Positions 1 to 12,893 of a DNA stretch of 64,000 nt are shown in pieces. How positions within the stretch are numbered: position 1 is the first letter of the stretch; every line of letters starts with the position of its first letter. Both the position numbers and the translations under genes were made by a program. Under the pieces are notes generated by a model that saw only the letters and a program-made list of their open reading frames with translations, ran no database searches and was not told where the DNA came from. Origin of the DNA: Spironucleus salmonicida (taxonomy: Eukaryota > Fornicata > Diplomonadida > Hexamitidae); contig CM035320.1 of assembly GCA_000497125.2 (NCBI GenBank), positions 1,447,197 to 1,511,196 of the forward strand, in the 5' to 3' direction.

Positions 1-1
1 T

Positions 2-1618
2 AATAAAATAAATTGTACTGTTTTATATTTAGACAATATTAGTTAATTTGCAGATTAACTTATTTAATTTCATATTTAACGTGTTAGTACCTTAAATTAA
101 TATAATTATTCAGTGTCTATTTAAGTTATTGATGAACAGCCCTTTATGTCAATTAGTAAACATAACTTATAATCATAAATACTTACATTTTTAATTCCAT
201 TGCTAACCTTAATTGAATAACCAGTCAACGCTAATAAAGTTTCTGGTATTTAATTAATTAACACAATTGATAATCATATAGTATTTACTAATCTTTAAGA
301 TATACTATAACAAGAATATAAAAAGTTAGATTTATAAGTAAGAATTTATTTGCTTGCTAAAAATAATGCATGTTATATATCAGATACACTTTTGATATGT
401 GTATAGTCCTTAATACCCTTACCTTAAATATCAATAATCTTTATCACTCTTTAGAAAAAGTTGCCATTTTTACCTGCTGAGGCTATTTATACTGTAAATC
501 CTGTAAATCCAAGCATCGACTAATCTTTATTCTGTGTATAGAATTTAGATAGGTGTGAAATCGTTTATTCAATTTCTTAGTATGGGTTAAATGGAAAATT
601 GGATTTTGGTGAAACTTATTTATATGGATTTGTATTTAACACTACATTTTTCCAGGAGGTCATGACTACTTTACTTGCTTATAACTAAACTTATGAATTT
701 TATTAGCAAACAATATTTACTTTAAGTGGCCTTAACGAGCCTAGAATCAATATTATGTTATCTACTATTTCCACACACAAAGCGTTTTATTAATAATATT
801 AGTATATAATTCAAAATATAACGAAAACAAATCCTACAGTAGATAAAAATTTAATTCATTTTTGTAATTTTTATGGCTATCATTTATTATAGTGTGCGGA
901 TCATAATTATATAATTTAAAGCACAATCGATGATATTGCTTAGGAAATGTATTCAATTGTTGCTTTAAACTTTTATTATTAAGAATTTTTCATGAAATGT
1001 GATTAAATCTATAATATATATGTCAAAGAATAAGTGTGCATTGTTATAGCAATTAAAAGTAGAATTAAAGGGAAATACTTATTGAATTCTTTTATATCTA
1101 TGCCGCTAACAATATTCATAGAAAATTATATTATAAATTTCCAACCAAAATTTTTAGAACTAGAACATAAGTTTTCTACTATTTAACTATCTGCTAAAAA
1201 GTTTATAGAAATATCACTGGATTTAAAAATTGCATATCACTATTTATTTAAATATGGATATATATTTTGCGATTATTAAATTATAGATAATATTGGTAAC
1301 TACAGTAGCTAGTTCTCTAATTCTTTCATGAAAATTACATAGCTATAAAACGATGATATTTTACTTATTAAACACAGTGATACAATGTTTATAATACTAT
1401 TAAACACTGAAAAAATAGAAAACTATTTCGAATGTTCAAATGCAAAAACTATACTAATGTACAACACAGATGCATCATATATTTCAACCAAAAAGTTTAT
1501 ATATCAAAAAATTTAATCTAATCTAAGCCTAAGTCGCATTAATGTGATTTATCCCGCTATTGGATTCTCACTCATCATATTTGTTTCTTTACTATTATTA
1601 TACTATAATTTAATGTGA
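2..1618 (+). CDS. Unrecognised membrane protein, 5' end outside window
   Basis: Open in one frame from the window edge to TGA at 1616 (at least 538 residues), with many internal TAA/TAG codons read as Gln. The last 25 residues hold a hydrophobic helix (FSLIIFVSLLLLYY) followed by NLM and the stop, so the protein probably has one C-terminal membrane anchor with the long N-terminal part outside the cytosol. The rest mixes beta-rich and helical stretches with scattered Cys, as in an extracellular sensor domain. I recognise no family. The opposite strand carries stops at 856, 901 and 1237 in the competing frame, so this is not an antisense shadow. Its start lies upstream of the window. Confidence 0.7.
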
Positions 1619-1647
1619 TTTTATTTACTTTCTACACTAAATTAAAA

Positions 1648-3042
1648 ATGATTATTGCAACTTTCTCTGGGGTTAGATTTCTTACAGAAACTACCCCACC
1701 CTTAGTTGCTCATCAATATACATCTGCATTTGCACGTTATCTGAGGGTCAAAAATATTAAACATATTATTATTGGAAGTGATGGTAGAAGCTCTGCCAAT
1801 ATCTATCTACCTTTTGTTATTTCGTCTCTTAAAGATTTTTCCGTTGAATATGTAGGAGTAGTACCTACACCTACAATCCAATAACTTGTATAACTCTCCG
1901 AAGTTGCATGCGCAGGAATAATTTGTACGGCATCACATAATAATGAGGACTGGTGCGGGTTAAAATTTGTAGACTCAGATTCAATTTTCTTAAATCCAAC
2001 AAATTGTTAAACTGTTTATGGAGATCTGCAATCTGAGAATGTGGATAGCTAAGATATTTAAAATGCTTCAGAATTTGTTTAAAACACCGGAAACCGATAT
2101 AACTGTATATTTACCTCTAATACTATTGCAATTCAACGACATATAAATGCTATCCTGGCTTCTAACAAAATTAACAAAGATATCATCCGCGCAGCTAATC
2201 TTAAAATATCTTTTAATGGAATGTGCGCTTCAGGAAGCGCATATATCGAGTAACTATGTCAATAATTCAATATTATATTGGTTGAGCCGTTCAACATGAA
2301 ACTTGGTAAGTTGCCACAATTCCCTGAGCCCACCTTGCAAAATCTGAAGGAATTCGAATCGCATTGTGCATCTCTAGACATAGACTGCGCATTTGCAGTG
2401 GACCCAGATGCAGATCGCTGCGTTCTCATAGCTGGTGGAAAAGTCATTTCAGAGGAGCTCACTCTAGCTAGCGCAGTAACCGGCTATCTTTCCTTGAACT
2501 CTTCTCCATACGTCGTTAAAAATGTGTCTACGAGCCTCGCAACCGATGCGGCTGCAGCAAAATTCAACACGAAGGTACTTTAAACAGCCGTTGGTGAAGT
2601 GAATGTCTGCATGAAAATGAAGGAAGTTGGTGCTAAGATTGGAGGTGAGGGAAACGGGGGTGTCATCATGGCAGACGCACATTACGGCCGAGACTCCATT
2701 GTAGCCATTTTACTTATTTTGTAGTGGATTTCAATAGAGAAAAAGACACTTGCAGAGCTAATTCATGGACTAGAAAGCTTTGCAATTCTAAAGCTCAAAT
2801 TCGATTACCAGATAGAAAATAGAGGGTGTATCGAGACTAAATTAACAGAATTTTCCAAATTATAAGAAGCAAAGGGTTTAAAAATAGTACTTGTAGATGG
2901 TGTAAAAATTGAAAATCTAGGAAGCTGGGTCCAGGTCAGATTTTCTAACACAGAGCCGATTGTTCGAATCTTTGCAGAGGCTGAGGATCTCGCAACAGCA
3001 GAAAAGCTAGCAAAGGAAGTCTAGGAGTTTCTGGGATGGTGA
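1648..3042 (+). CDS. Phosphohexomutase (phosphoglucomutase/phosphomannomutase/GlmM superfamily)
   Basis: 464 residues, complete. It carries all four landmarks of the alpha-D-phosphohexomutase superfamily in order: catalytic phosphoserine loop TASHN (Ser96), metal loop DPDADR (from residue 252), sugar-recognition loop GEGNGG (from about 333) and C-terminal phosphate-binding loop RFSNTEP (about 430). The family moves phosphate between C1 and C6 of hexose phosphates for nucleotide-sugar and glycan synthesis. Length and the short phosphate loop fit the bacterial-type PMM/PGM or GlmM group better than the roughly 560-residue PGM1 group, but the substrate cannot be told. Three or more in-frame TAA/TAG codons lie between conserved blocks. 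The middle third (about 2280-2700) is visibly richer in GC than its flanks. Start is the first ATG after the preceding TGA, 30 bp downstream. Confidence 0.93.
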
Positions 3043-3066
3043 GCTGTTTAATCTTAATTTGTTGTA

Positions 3067-5154
3067 TCACTTCAAATCCTACAAAATCGTTAGTTACTCA
3101 TCTGAATAGTTACCACTAAAAATAGGAAGAGTTAGAGATTTGTCTATTCGTCTGCATATAACCTAGGTAAACTCCGGAAAACTGTCGTAGTTAAGTTTAA
3201 TTTTGTCTGTAAATTTGATTAGACTTTATGTTTAGTTTAGGGTAAGGCAGAAATCGGTCTAATTGAGATAAATGTCAATAAAAATTGTTAAAAGTTTGTC
3301 TAAATCTATTAAAAATGGATCAATCGTGAGTTCTATCTTGTTGAGGAGAATGAATACATCATTTTATTTTTGATAATCAACTGATTGCCTTAAAAAGTCT
3401 ACTAGAAGTACCAAGCAAGTCCGTATATTAATATCTTGGTTTTTAACATTAATCTTATAATTTTCGATATCACCAATAACTTCGATACAATTAATCCAAT
3501 TTAATACTTTTTTAGATACATTTTCAATGCTTAAGTTTAGTAATCCGAGATCCAAACAGTCATTCACCGTATTATCGTCTAGAACTAGTCGTAAACTGTT
3601 TATATCGCTAATAGTCATTTAAAATCCTAAATTAATCCACTCTTATAATATACAAGTCAAAATAACTATTTATGGTGTCCTATTGGCTTTGTAGAATTAA
3701 TTAAATTTCGATATGAAATCTTTATTTTCCATCCCATTCAAACTATGATTTAAAGCTTATGTCGTCATCTCTGATACTTTTCTTTCTTTGTTAGTAACTG
3801 AAAATAACTTTTATCTAGCTTAAATACTCAGTTTAATCACTGAAAAATCATCTAACTCAATAAAAATTGCACTTAATATAGCCGAAATTGATCCACAGAT
3901 GGCTATTTAATACACATGCTTGTTAAGGTTCATATTAGATATAGATTATTCTAACATCGGTATTATTAAATTTCTACAATTTTTAATAGCTAAAAATATT
4001 TACTTATAACAAAACTCAGGATCAGAAATAAAAGAAGATATACCTTAAGGGAAAAGAGCCGAGAACTTTAGCTTGAATCCAATTCGCTAGTCATTTAGCA
4101 ACCCTAGTATATGTGGATTAGGTTACAATGCTTAAGACTAAAGAAGTTAAATATATAATTTTAATGCTGATGAGCGTACAGATGAATTATCATATAAAAG
4201 GTTCTCGAAATTTTTCTAATTTAATTTTAATAAACTTTCAGCTTATTTGTCATTATTAATAATTATTGCTAATAGGGCTTGTACCGTGGATTTTCTTACT
4301 AGGTTATCTTGATCAAATGAATTTCTAAATAATAGTTATAACATAGCCTCTTTGTTGGGAATGTCATTGAATTTTTAAATAATTTAACTTGCTGATCCAG
4401 CAGACACTGCTCTAACTACATTAGATGGATCATCTAAAGATTTTTGTAAAAAATTAAGTTATGCAACAATAGCATTGTCTTCTTGTTGACATAACGGAAA
4501 ATATTTTAAAACAAGCGTACAATTTCTACGTATAATTGGATTTGATGATGTTAATAATGATGCAAATGAAGATAAAAGAGCTTTAGAAGTTTATTTATAC
4601 TGGTGATTTGAATCAATTAAGAAATATTCAAACTATGTTAGAACTTTCATTAATTTATGTTGACTATTATATTCAAGCAGGCGATCGAAAAATAATTTCA
4701 AATGTTACGGATAATAATCTAAATATTAAAATAAGAAAATATGTTATGGGTTCAACTATTAATTAAAGCTTATATAATATAAAACTTTATCTATTTAGCA
4801 AATTTAGAATAAGGAAGAAGTAATATGCTTAACTTGATCGCTACCAGAATGATTCACAATAAGAAATGCACAATATTACTAAATAATATGCAACTTTTGT
4901 AACTATTTTGGATAAAGATTTATAATTTAGCAAGCTATTTTAATATTTTTCAGTGTAACTTATGATTAATTAAGAATTTCTTTTAATGCGTCAATGAATG
5001 TATTCTCACAATATTAAACAATAATACCAATCATTGCTTTTGATAATTCTGAAAGTCTAGCAGCATAAATAGATAGTCCAATAAATTTTTACTTCAAAGT
5101 AAGTTATAACTAAGAATTGATAAGAAATGTAGAGAATTCTAAGATCAAAGACAT
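3067..5154 (-). CDS. HEAT-repeat (adaptin/importin-like) protein
   Basis: 695 residues in one minus frame with no TGA. It is all helical, with HEAT-like pairs such as SSNPIIRRNCTLVLKYF and SLDDPSNVVRAVSAG and later DQDNLVRKS; the Asp/Asn-x-x-x-Val-Arg pattern is typical of HEAT/adaptin solenoids. Such solenoids are scaffolds in vesicle coats or nuclear transport, but I cannot say which. The ATG at 5152 is the first in-frame Met below a TGA at 5296. The plus strand here breaks into several short frames with TGA stops, which is what a shadow looks like. It ends 24 bp from the stop of the convergent mutase gene and starts about 260 bp from the divergent coiled-coil gene. Confidence 0.8.
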
Positions 5155-5415
5155 ATCAAACTTTTATACTAGGAAGAAATCAACTTATTCTGCAATTTAA
5201 TTAAAATCATTACAGTTTTATTATATTTTTATGCATGCTATAAATTCGGTTAACGTTAATTTTTACATTATTAAAAAATATACTTAATAATATTTTCATA
5301 TAATATTGCTACAAGAAGCATATAACAAATTTTATTTTTGATAATACACTTTAAAATATCGGGTTATAAATTAATATTATATGTTATAAATAATGCCCTT
5401 AATAAAATAGTAAAG

Positions 5416-6162
5416 ATGAATACACTTAGTAATTCAAAAAACGTGCTTCTATAATTAGATGTTGCAAACTAACGTACTTTTTTTCTTGAGACATAACTCT
5501 TGAAATTGTAAGATGAAAATATATCTCTAAAGATTTAACTGCAGTCTTTTAAACGATAATAATCACGAAATTTCGCAACATAGTAAATAATGAAATTTGA
5601 TGATTTTTGTATAAAAATTAAGAACCTAGTTGCCTAAATCGATGTTTAAGAATCAAACTTATAAAATTTAGAGCGTGAATTGGAATCTCATAAAGAATAA
5701 TTTAGGGGTGGAGCGATGTTATAGGAAGAAATAAGCGGAATTAATTAGCTTATATAGCATAGTATAAATGTTGTTGGATAAAATGTGATACAAGTTCCTC
5801 GAGTTTAATTTTCAGAAAAATTATTTGATTTTAGTTGTTAGGATGTTACAGTAGTAACATAAAATTTTGGAATTCAAACAGATATAATAGAATAAATCAA
5901 TAAAACTGATACTTCACTTGATTAATTATCTCTTATTTAACTCTTAAGAATGAAAATTGACGTTCTTGATGGTTAAGTTAGATCAAATTAATTTTAAAAA
6001 GATTTTTTACCTGACTTTATTAGACTCAATTGTAAGATACAGACGTTACATGATAAATTGGAAAGTATAAAGTAATAGCCGAAACTGAAACTGAATGTTT
6101 ATGAATCCTTAGAGGAGTCTATATTGAGTTATTTAAATAATCTTAAAACAAGCTAAAAATGA
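5416..6162 (+). CDS. Coiled-coil protein, unrecognised
   Basis: 248 residues. The first 100 residues and the last 100 have leucine heptads rich in Glu, Gln and Lys (for example LQDENISLKIQLQSFK), typical of coiled coils; the middle, around residues 115-150, is less regular. No catalytic motif is visible. It could be a structural or flagellar/basal-body protein, but nothing in the sequence says so. Transcribed divergently from the HEAT gene, with an AT-rich 260-bp gap between the two start codons. Confidence 0.75.
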
Positions 6163-6339
6163 GTGAGGATTTCAGTTGAAACTTTAAAAAATATAGCATT
6201 ACATGATGATAATCTCAATTCAAGCATATTATAGGTTGATAGTTCATTTTTATAGCAAAGATAAAATATTAATCGATGAATTTTTAACATTAACTATTTA
6301 AATAAACAAAAACTCCTATTTGCATTTTAAATTAATCCT

Positions 6340-8772
6340 TCACTCTTTTTACCACCAGCCCTTGATGCCTTTAGCAAAATTATTAACCGCTAAGCTGCAT
6401 TCATCAGCATGCTAGAAAACGCAAATTCCATTACTTTTGAAGAAACTTCTCAAATCATTAAATTTTCTGCCGCTTTCAATTGTAACTACGATATTACTTT
6501 CTATTTCGTTTTATAATTTCACCACTAAATTTGCAATAGAGTTTGGTTCGTCTATGAAGTTTCTGGTTGATATTTTTTAATTTATTGTTGAAGCTATCAT
6601 ATGTGTTTCTGGTACGATTGAGATTATTACAATATTTGACTCTTTGGAAATTGACTTAGCAATTTCATAATACGCTTCATCAGGGATCATTGGTGTAGTA
6701 TCGATGATTTCATCGATATCAACAACATTAGAAAGTTTGTATTTTGCGAAAAATGATATAATTTCATCCTTGATAACTTTTGAAGGCTGTGTAAGTTTTA
6801 AATAGTTATCTGAATTGGCCGGTAGGAAAAGATGGTCAGCATATACGCATTTCTCGAACCCTGCGTTTGTCACTATGCCAAGTCTTAGAACGTCTTCAGT
6901 ATACTCTTTATTAACAGCAGTTTGAGCAAAATAAATAGAATTTTCGAACTCCTGCAGCGAGTTTGTACAAATACCACCAGATGTCGAAATCAACTGATAA
7001 AACATATCGTAGCTCCCAGATAAGCTTGCAGTGTGACCTGCAGTGGCTTACGAGCCCTATGACGTCCTACCAGATTTGTAGACATAAATAAGCTTGCCTT
7101 TGTTTCTGCAAATTTCAAGCAATCTGATGAGTCTTTGACCATCGTTCGGGTTGAATCCTTCGATATACATACCAATTACTTTTATCTATTCTTTTTATTT
7201 GTCTAAATCGTGCAAATCAGGCCTTTTAACCTCGAATTCTTTCTCAAATTTTGATGCCGATTATTCATCCAAAATCCACTCCAAAAAATCAACTGCCGAG
7301 ATGTCAATTTGATTTCCCACTGACATAGAAACAACCGGAGACACCTTCTCAGCCAAATCTGAGAGTCTAGTGATCATGAATGCCCCTGATTAGCAAATCA
7401 AACAAGTATTTTATATCTTGTTATCAATAAGTACATTGTTATCATCATATGCACTCGATTTCTTGGAGTCTACGAAGATCGTGTTAATTTGGTTTTTCCA
7501 GGTGTATCCAAGGGTATTTGCACCGTTGATTAAAGGATAGAACTTGTTGTTGGGGTATAGCTCTTGTTTCTACTTAAGTTTCCACCTTAAATTTTACTCA
7601 TACATTTTACCTTGCTCTGTTTCTCCAAATCCTGCGCTTAGGACAAAGTTTGTATGTGAAAAGCCTGTGTCGATTATTGATTCTAACATTTCATAAGCCT
7701 GAAGTGCAGGGATCCCACAAACGAATAAATCTACTTATTTTAAGTTTTATTAGGCTTCTTGAAGAGTTTTAAAACATGGAGCTCCAAAAATATCCGCTGC
7801 AGTAGGGTGAATGCAGTAAACTTTTACATTTTTATTGAACTGCATCAAATTCTGCAAAACTACAGTGCAAGGATTAGTTATAGATTTAGAACTAGCTCCT
7901 ACTAATAATACCGATTGGGGGCTGAAGAATAAACCAGTTTTAAAGAGTGGTTTTAATCCTATCTTTTACGAAAGTTAAAGAATTTATTAGGGTATCGTAT
8001 GGTCATTAACCTTTACTACTCCGTCTAATGCGTAAATCTTACCTTCAGAAATAACAGCAGGGTTAATCTCGAGTTCCGATATTTAAATATTATTTTCATA
8101 ATACGCATTCATTAAATGTTGTACCTTGGTAATTAGAGTCAAAATTTCAGTAAATTCACACTATTGAGGTACTCCTCTGATTTTACCAGTCAGGAACTAT
8201 GTAATTGGTAGGTTTTCTAATCTTTAATACCAACCTGGTGAGGTTTTGATATCGATAGAAGCAGGAATAAAAAGAACAGAATCTGTAAAATTCTCTTTCA
8301 ATTATTCAACAGTAGTACCACCAAAACCAAAACAAACTAATGGTCCAAATGATTCATCGATTAAGCCAGATATCAATATTTCACCATTTGAGGGAGATTT
8401 GGTACTGAAAGAAATCATCTCAGCCACTAAAATACCTTCCAAGGTCAACGGTAGTCTAGATACAAAGCATTTTACCTTTTAGTCTACATTATCTGTTGTA
8501 ATGAATAACTCAACACCCTAGACCTCTGTTTTATGGAGAACTCCTGGAATTTAGCACTTAAGTACATAATTTTTCCCTGGTTATACAAACTATTTAATGT
8601 GCTATATTTAAGACAAAGGGAAATATTTACGGCAAGGAGTATTAATACCTAAACCGTCAAATAACTCATAGGCTTCATGTTCATATAAATACTTATCGGT
8701 TCTTAAAGATGCATTTTTTAGTAATTCATCATACTTTTAATCAAGGGTATCTGAATGTAGGTGGAACTGCAT
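6340..8772 (-). CDS. Acetyl-CoA synthetase, ADP-forming (fused subunits)
   Basis: 810 residues. It converts acetyl-CoA, ADP and phosphate to acetate, CoA and ATP, the terminal energy-conserving step in Giardia-type metabolism and also in Entamoeba. Domain order: N-terminal ATP-grasp (about residues 1-255; KCQIPGVLHKTEVQGV, then FGFGGTTVE), CoA-binding Rossmann domain (VLLVGASSKS near 285), then ligase-CoA domains. The phosphohistidine site is present as AGHTASLSG with His580. The ATP-grasp domain precedes the CoA-binding domain; in many archaeal enzymes the parts are separate subunits. The length is somewhat above the roughly 720-residue Giardia enzyme as I remember it. Start ATG at 8770 follows an AT-rich 150-bp upstream gap; stop is TGA at 6340. 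Confidence 0.93.
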
Positions 8773-8923
8773 TTTTAAAATCTGAATATAATTATTAAAT
8801 AATAAATAAGTGTAATTAAAATTGGATTTGTTTTTAAAATCACAATTAATAATGATAATGCAATATTATAATATAAATAAAATTATTAATTTGAACTAGA
8901 AAGTTTTACTGGTTTCCGGATAA

Positions 8924-10495
8924 TCATTATTCTGATCGAAATTCATCTAGGTTTAAAAATTAATTTGGTATATCATGTAAAACTATATCCAATTTCCGGT
9001 GGTTGATACATAATCTACCATTTGAAACAAATACATGGAGATTTTAACTAGCTTTTTCTAGGTCTACTTACTGGTGATCTTCTTATTTTATTTTATAATT
9101 TATATTCAAAATGTTAGCTAATATTGTCATCGCTATTTCATCATTAACATGATCAAGTGAATTTACTAATACACCTGCCAGTTAACATGATTTATCTAGG
9201 CCTATATATTATGCTGCTGCTAAGAAATTTCTCATTTTTTCAGCTTTAGTTAAAGGTATCCTAATACTCTTGATCATTATATAATTACCCTTATTCCATT
9301 CTAATTACTATGTAATATCGACTAACAATATTCCTTGATTAAAATATTCTAATAAACAACTGAAGTCTAAAGGGGGATTATCAAAATTGTAAGGCTGCTT
9401 TTACAACACTCCTAGACACATAATAGTAGTAATTATCTCATGCTCAATCTATTTGCTTATTTTAAATTAAGATTAATGAATCAGTTTTAGATGTGGAAAC
9501 CTTGACATAATACGATTTATAATATAATAAATTGTCTACTAAGACGGTGCTTATAACTCCCTAGCTGAATCTGTGAATATATTGTTCTTGGCTAGAAATT
9601 CTTAAAGAGATTTTGCATTTTATATTATTTAGAAAGCTTATTTACTGCACTGGAAAGGAAGTTAATACTTTTAATCCATAACAAGGTTAATAAGAGTTTA
9701 AAAATGCTATAAATTATGCCATGATGGGTCTTCTGCAATTGGAAGCCTATAATGATTTAAATATGCTTCCATATCATGAAGAGATGACTAGCGCGGTTTT
9801 CGCATTGGGTTTACAACTATAATTTCTTGAATGAGCTTAGTTTATGGACGCGGAAAATCAACATCATTATACGGAATAACTGTGTCTTTGTTACATTTTG
9901 CATTGAATAGAGTTTGGGCGTATACTTCTGCTTGCTCTAAATTTTGGACAAATACTTAACTAATTTAATCTAAAAGACCAAAAAATACATCAGAAAAATC
10001 TTGTTGCGAAGTAAGATCGTTAATTTTAAACAAAAATTATGTTGGTATACGCACATCTTCTTTCAAAACTAAAAATGCTCTTTTCCAGTTATTATTTACA
10101 AATCCTTTCTAGGATTCATTTATGGCAGCAATTTTCACATCATATAGTTATGAAATAAATTTAGTGAATACAAATCCATTGTAACAGATTTCAAATATAA
10201 TTTTCAACGAAATAACTGATTTGTAAGATTTTCGTAACAAATCTGTCAACTTATTATCTTATTCGGTAGTAGTAGCTACAAAAAATAACCACAGCTTATA
10301 CTCTTTAAGATTTGGTTATGTTCTATTTGTTGTAATTTTGATATTTTTTTTCTTTTACAATTGATTTTATTAAATTGAACAGTTATTTTTTGTATTAATA
10401 TCAAAATCATAGGTATAAAAATCATCTACTTTAAAGTTTTCAAGAAACATTGTTGGTTGATTAAGTACAAATTCTGGTGGAAAAATTTACCACAT
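8924..10495 (-). CDS. Hypothetical protein with weak calponin-homology-like region
   Basis: 523 residues, mostly helical. A region late in the protein reads like a CH domain core: a segment with FNQGILLVDITQQLEW (compare the dG-x-x-L-x-x-L-I of CH domains) followed by AEKMRNFLAAAQYIGL and LAGVLVNSLDHVN (compare N-x-x-x-FLxAxxxxGV). CH domains bind actin or tubulin; the match is by eye and weak. The rest is unrecognised. It starts only 34 bp below the stop of the next minus-strand gene, so its promoter must lie in that AT-only gap or inside the neighbour. Confidence 0.7.
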
Positions 10496-10529
10496 TTTAC
10501 AATAATAATTATATAAATATAATAATAAA

Positions 10530-11849
10530 TCAAATATCAATATCAACAAGTTCTACCATACTCCCTTTTTCTAATAACTTCATAGAAATATCATTCGGCT
10601 AAACAGTCTAAATGAACTCATTATTTATATATACATCACAGAACTAACTTGTCAATACAAGTTTTAGAACAGACTAAAAATATTTACTACCTAGCTTGAA
10701 TTCCTAGCCTCCGATTAAAAATATACTTTCTCCACCTAAAAATTATAAACCTATCATAGTTAAAGTTTTTTCTTTTACTTGGTTATTAGAATAAATCAAT
10801 ATTTTTGGTTTTTAACTTGTTTTACCATGCTTAAATCCTGGCTATATCTTGCACACTATTTATTTTGTTGTCTAAAAAATAAGCTAATCATCATCCTCAT
10901 CCTTCTTAAAAAGCTTATTTAAGAAATTTTATTTCACAAGCTCAACTTTTGCTTGTTTTTAGTCATATGAAAATTCATCATCATTATCAGACCCTTTCTC
11001 TTAAATATCATCTTCAAAATATGATTGCGGATTTTGCTCTTGAATAAATTCAAAATTTTTACTAAAGTGAAAGTCTTCCATATGGCAAACCACAGGTGGA
11101 ACTATACATTCAACACTATGTCCTTTTTAGAAGAATTTTTGCTAATTATTTTTGGTAATTGGATTGTTCTTTAACAGTAAACTCTAGTTAAAACCAATAG
11201 CAGCAAATAATGTGCCTGTTAATATTGTTTTTCCACGTATTGTAAAAGTATACTGCCACACACCTGGGATATCTAAACTAACCATAACGGAGTAAATCTA
11301 GCCCTAAAACTTCCCTGCAAATTATTTTCTGAACATGTTCTTTATTTCAATATTATCGATATTTTAACCACTACACTTAAATTACGAATTGTCGATTTGC
11401 TGAGCAGTATTAATCCCCACAAGTTAAAATCCGTTAGAGGTTTATGTAGAGAGTGGCGAAAATTTTGGAAAAATAACTTAACCTGATTTATTAATAAGTT
11501 ATAATTCTATTTCATAAGAAAATCCTTGAATTTACGCTTGATCACTAACAATTTTATTCGAAAATGTCTTAATATTCATTACAAAGAGACCCAGACATTC
11601 TTAGTTAACTGGTAGTACTTGAGGATGGACAAAATAATATTCTGAATTTATAATTGATGGAACAAATGGGTAAACTGACTTCAGTGCAGTTTTTAGGCTG
11701 TCGATATGCTCTACTGAGATCTAGTTAAACATATCCTGAGTATTATGCTCAATCATTTAAGCATCAGATTCTGACTGACAAGTGTTATGATTTTATTGTT
11801 AATGTGGCTTAGCTAGAGAAATTTCATCAAAACTATTGTTCTATTACAT
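10530..11849 (-). CDS. Hypothetical protein, predicted beta-rich N-terminal half
   Basis: 439 residues. Residues about 60-230 look like one or two beta-sandwich domains (repeated short hydrophobic strands, for example VWQYTFTIRGKTILTG). An acidic stretch with runs of Asp follows around 290-330, and another beta-rich part closes the protein (LTMIGLQFLGGESIFLIGG). The GxxxFxxGxxF-like spacing recalls IPT/TIG or Ig-type folds of transcription factors, but no DNA-binding signature is clear. Function unknown. It is divergent from the copine gene, with 122 bp between the start codons. Confidence 0.7.
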
Positions 11850-11971
11850 TTGATTTTAATAAAATTAAGTATGATAATTATAATATAAAATAATTATCTG
11901 CATATGAATATCAACAAAAATAAACTATTATTATCGTTATAATATAACTAAAAGGCATTTTAGTAAATTGA

Positions 11972-12757
11972 ATGGGAAGTTCAGAGTCTAAACGTGGAAA
12001 CCCTATTCCAGATAAGTACAAGACCTTCTAGGAGTTAGAATAAGCACTAAGAAACGCCGGCATCGAGTCCCTGCAGTGTGCTTTTTTCTTTGATTTTTCA
12101 AAGTCTAATACATGGACGGGGCAAAATACATACTAAGGAAGATCACTGCACGATACAACGTTTTCTAACCCTTATATTCATGCAATGGATGTTATGGCGC
12201 CTCTTATTCCTCGTTTTGACGATGACGGTATAATCCCAGCATTCAGATTCGGCTGCATGGATACAAAGGATAAAATTGTTACTCCATTACTTTTCCCTTA
12301 GGTTTAAGATCCTCATTTCTCTGGAATTGATGCTCTAAAGCAAGCATATATTTAGATATGTTAATCGGTAGTGATGTCTGGTCCAACCACATTTGCTCCT
12401 TCAGTCGAGCAGGCAATATAAATTTCTGCTGCTTACAAGCACTAATAGCAACTTTTTGTTATCCTTATAACGGATGGTGATGTCTCTGATCTAGAGAGAG
12501 ATAAGCAAGCTTTTATTTAGGCTTCAAATTACCCTATTTCATTTTGCGCACTAGGCTTCGGAGATGGTCCATTTACTAAAATGTAATTTTTTGATGACAT
12601 GAAAGGTCGCAAATTCGATAACTTCTAGTTTGTTAATTTTACTAAAATAGAATGCGAAAGCCGGCGCACGGAAAATCCAGAACTTATTCTAGCCACTAAA
12701 TTGATGCAAGAGTTGCCTGCATAATTTGAATAGATGAAATAGATAGGTATCATTTGA
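11972..12757 (+). CDS. Copine-type VWA domain protein
   Basis: 261 residues, starting MGSSESKRG, so a Gly2 myristoylation signal is likely. It is essentially one copine/RGLG-type VWA domain: the metal-ion site motif DFSKSNTW (DxSxS), NPYIHAMDVM, and LITDGDVSDLERDKQAF match the copine pattern of I-T-D-G-x-I-x-D. There are no N-terminal C2 domains and no C-terminal RING, so it resembles the short single-domain copines of protists. Copine VWA domains bind partner proteins at membranes, often under calcium control. Two TAA/TAG Gln codons occur within the conserved core. TATAATAT lies 34 bp upstream of the ATG. Confidence 0.9.
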
Positions 12758-12893
12758 AAAAATCTTGCAGTGATGGTATTTATTTAGCGGTTGATATCAA
12801 TTACATAATTTACTTTAGTGCGCGCTCAATTATGAACTATTATATTATAATATTTATTTTTATTTCTTAAGCAAAACGTAGACTTTTTACAAA

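Noticed and set aside
3364-3618. Separate short minus-strand gene starting at 3618
   Set aside because: It is in the same frame as, and continuous with, the 695-residue HEAT protein; the Met is internal and the apparent TAA stop encodes Gln.
3749-5341. Plus-strand gene broken by several in-frame TGA codons and frame changes, at first read as a pseudogene
   Set aside because: One minus-strand frame is open over the whole region and reads as a HEAT-repeat protein, so the plus fragments are shadows.
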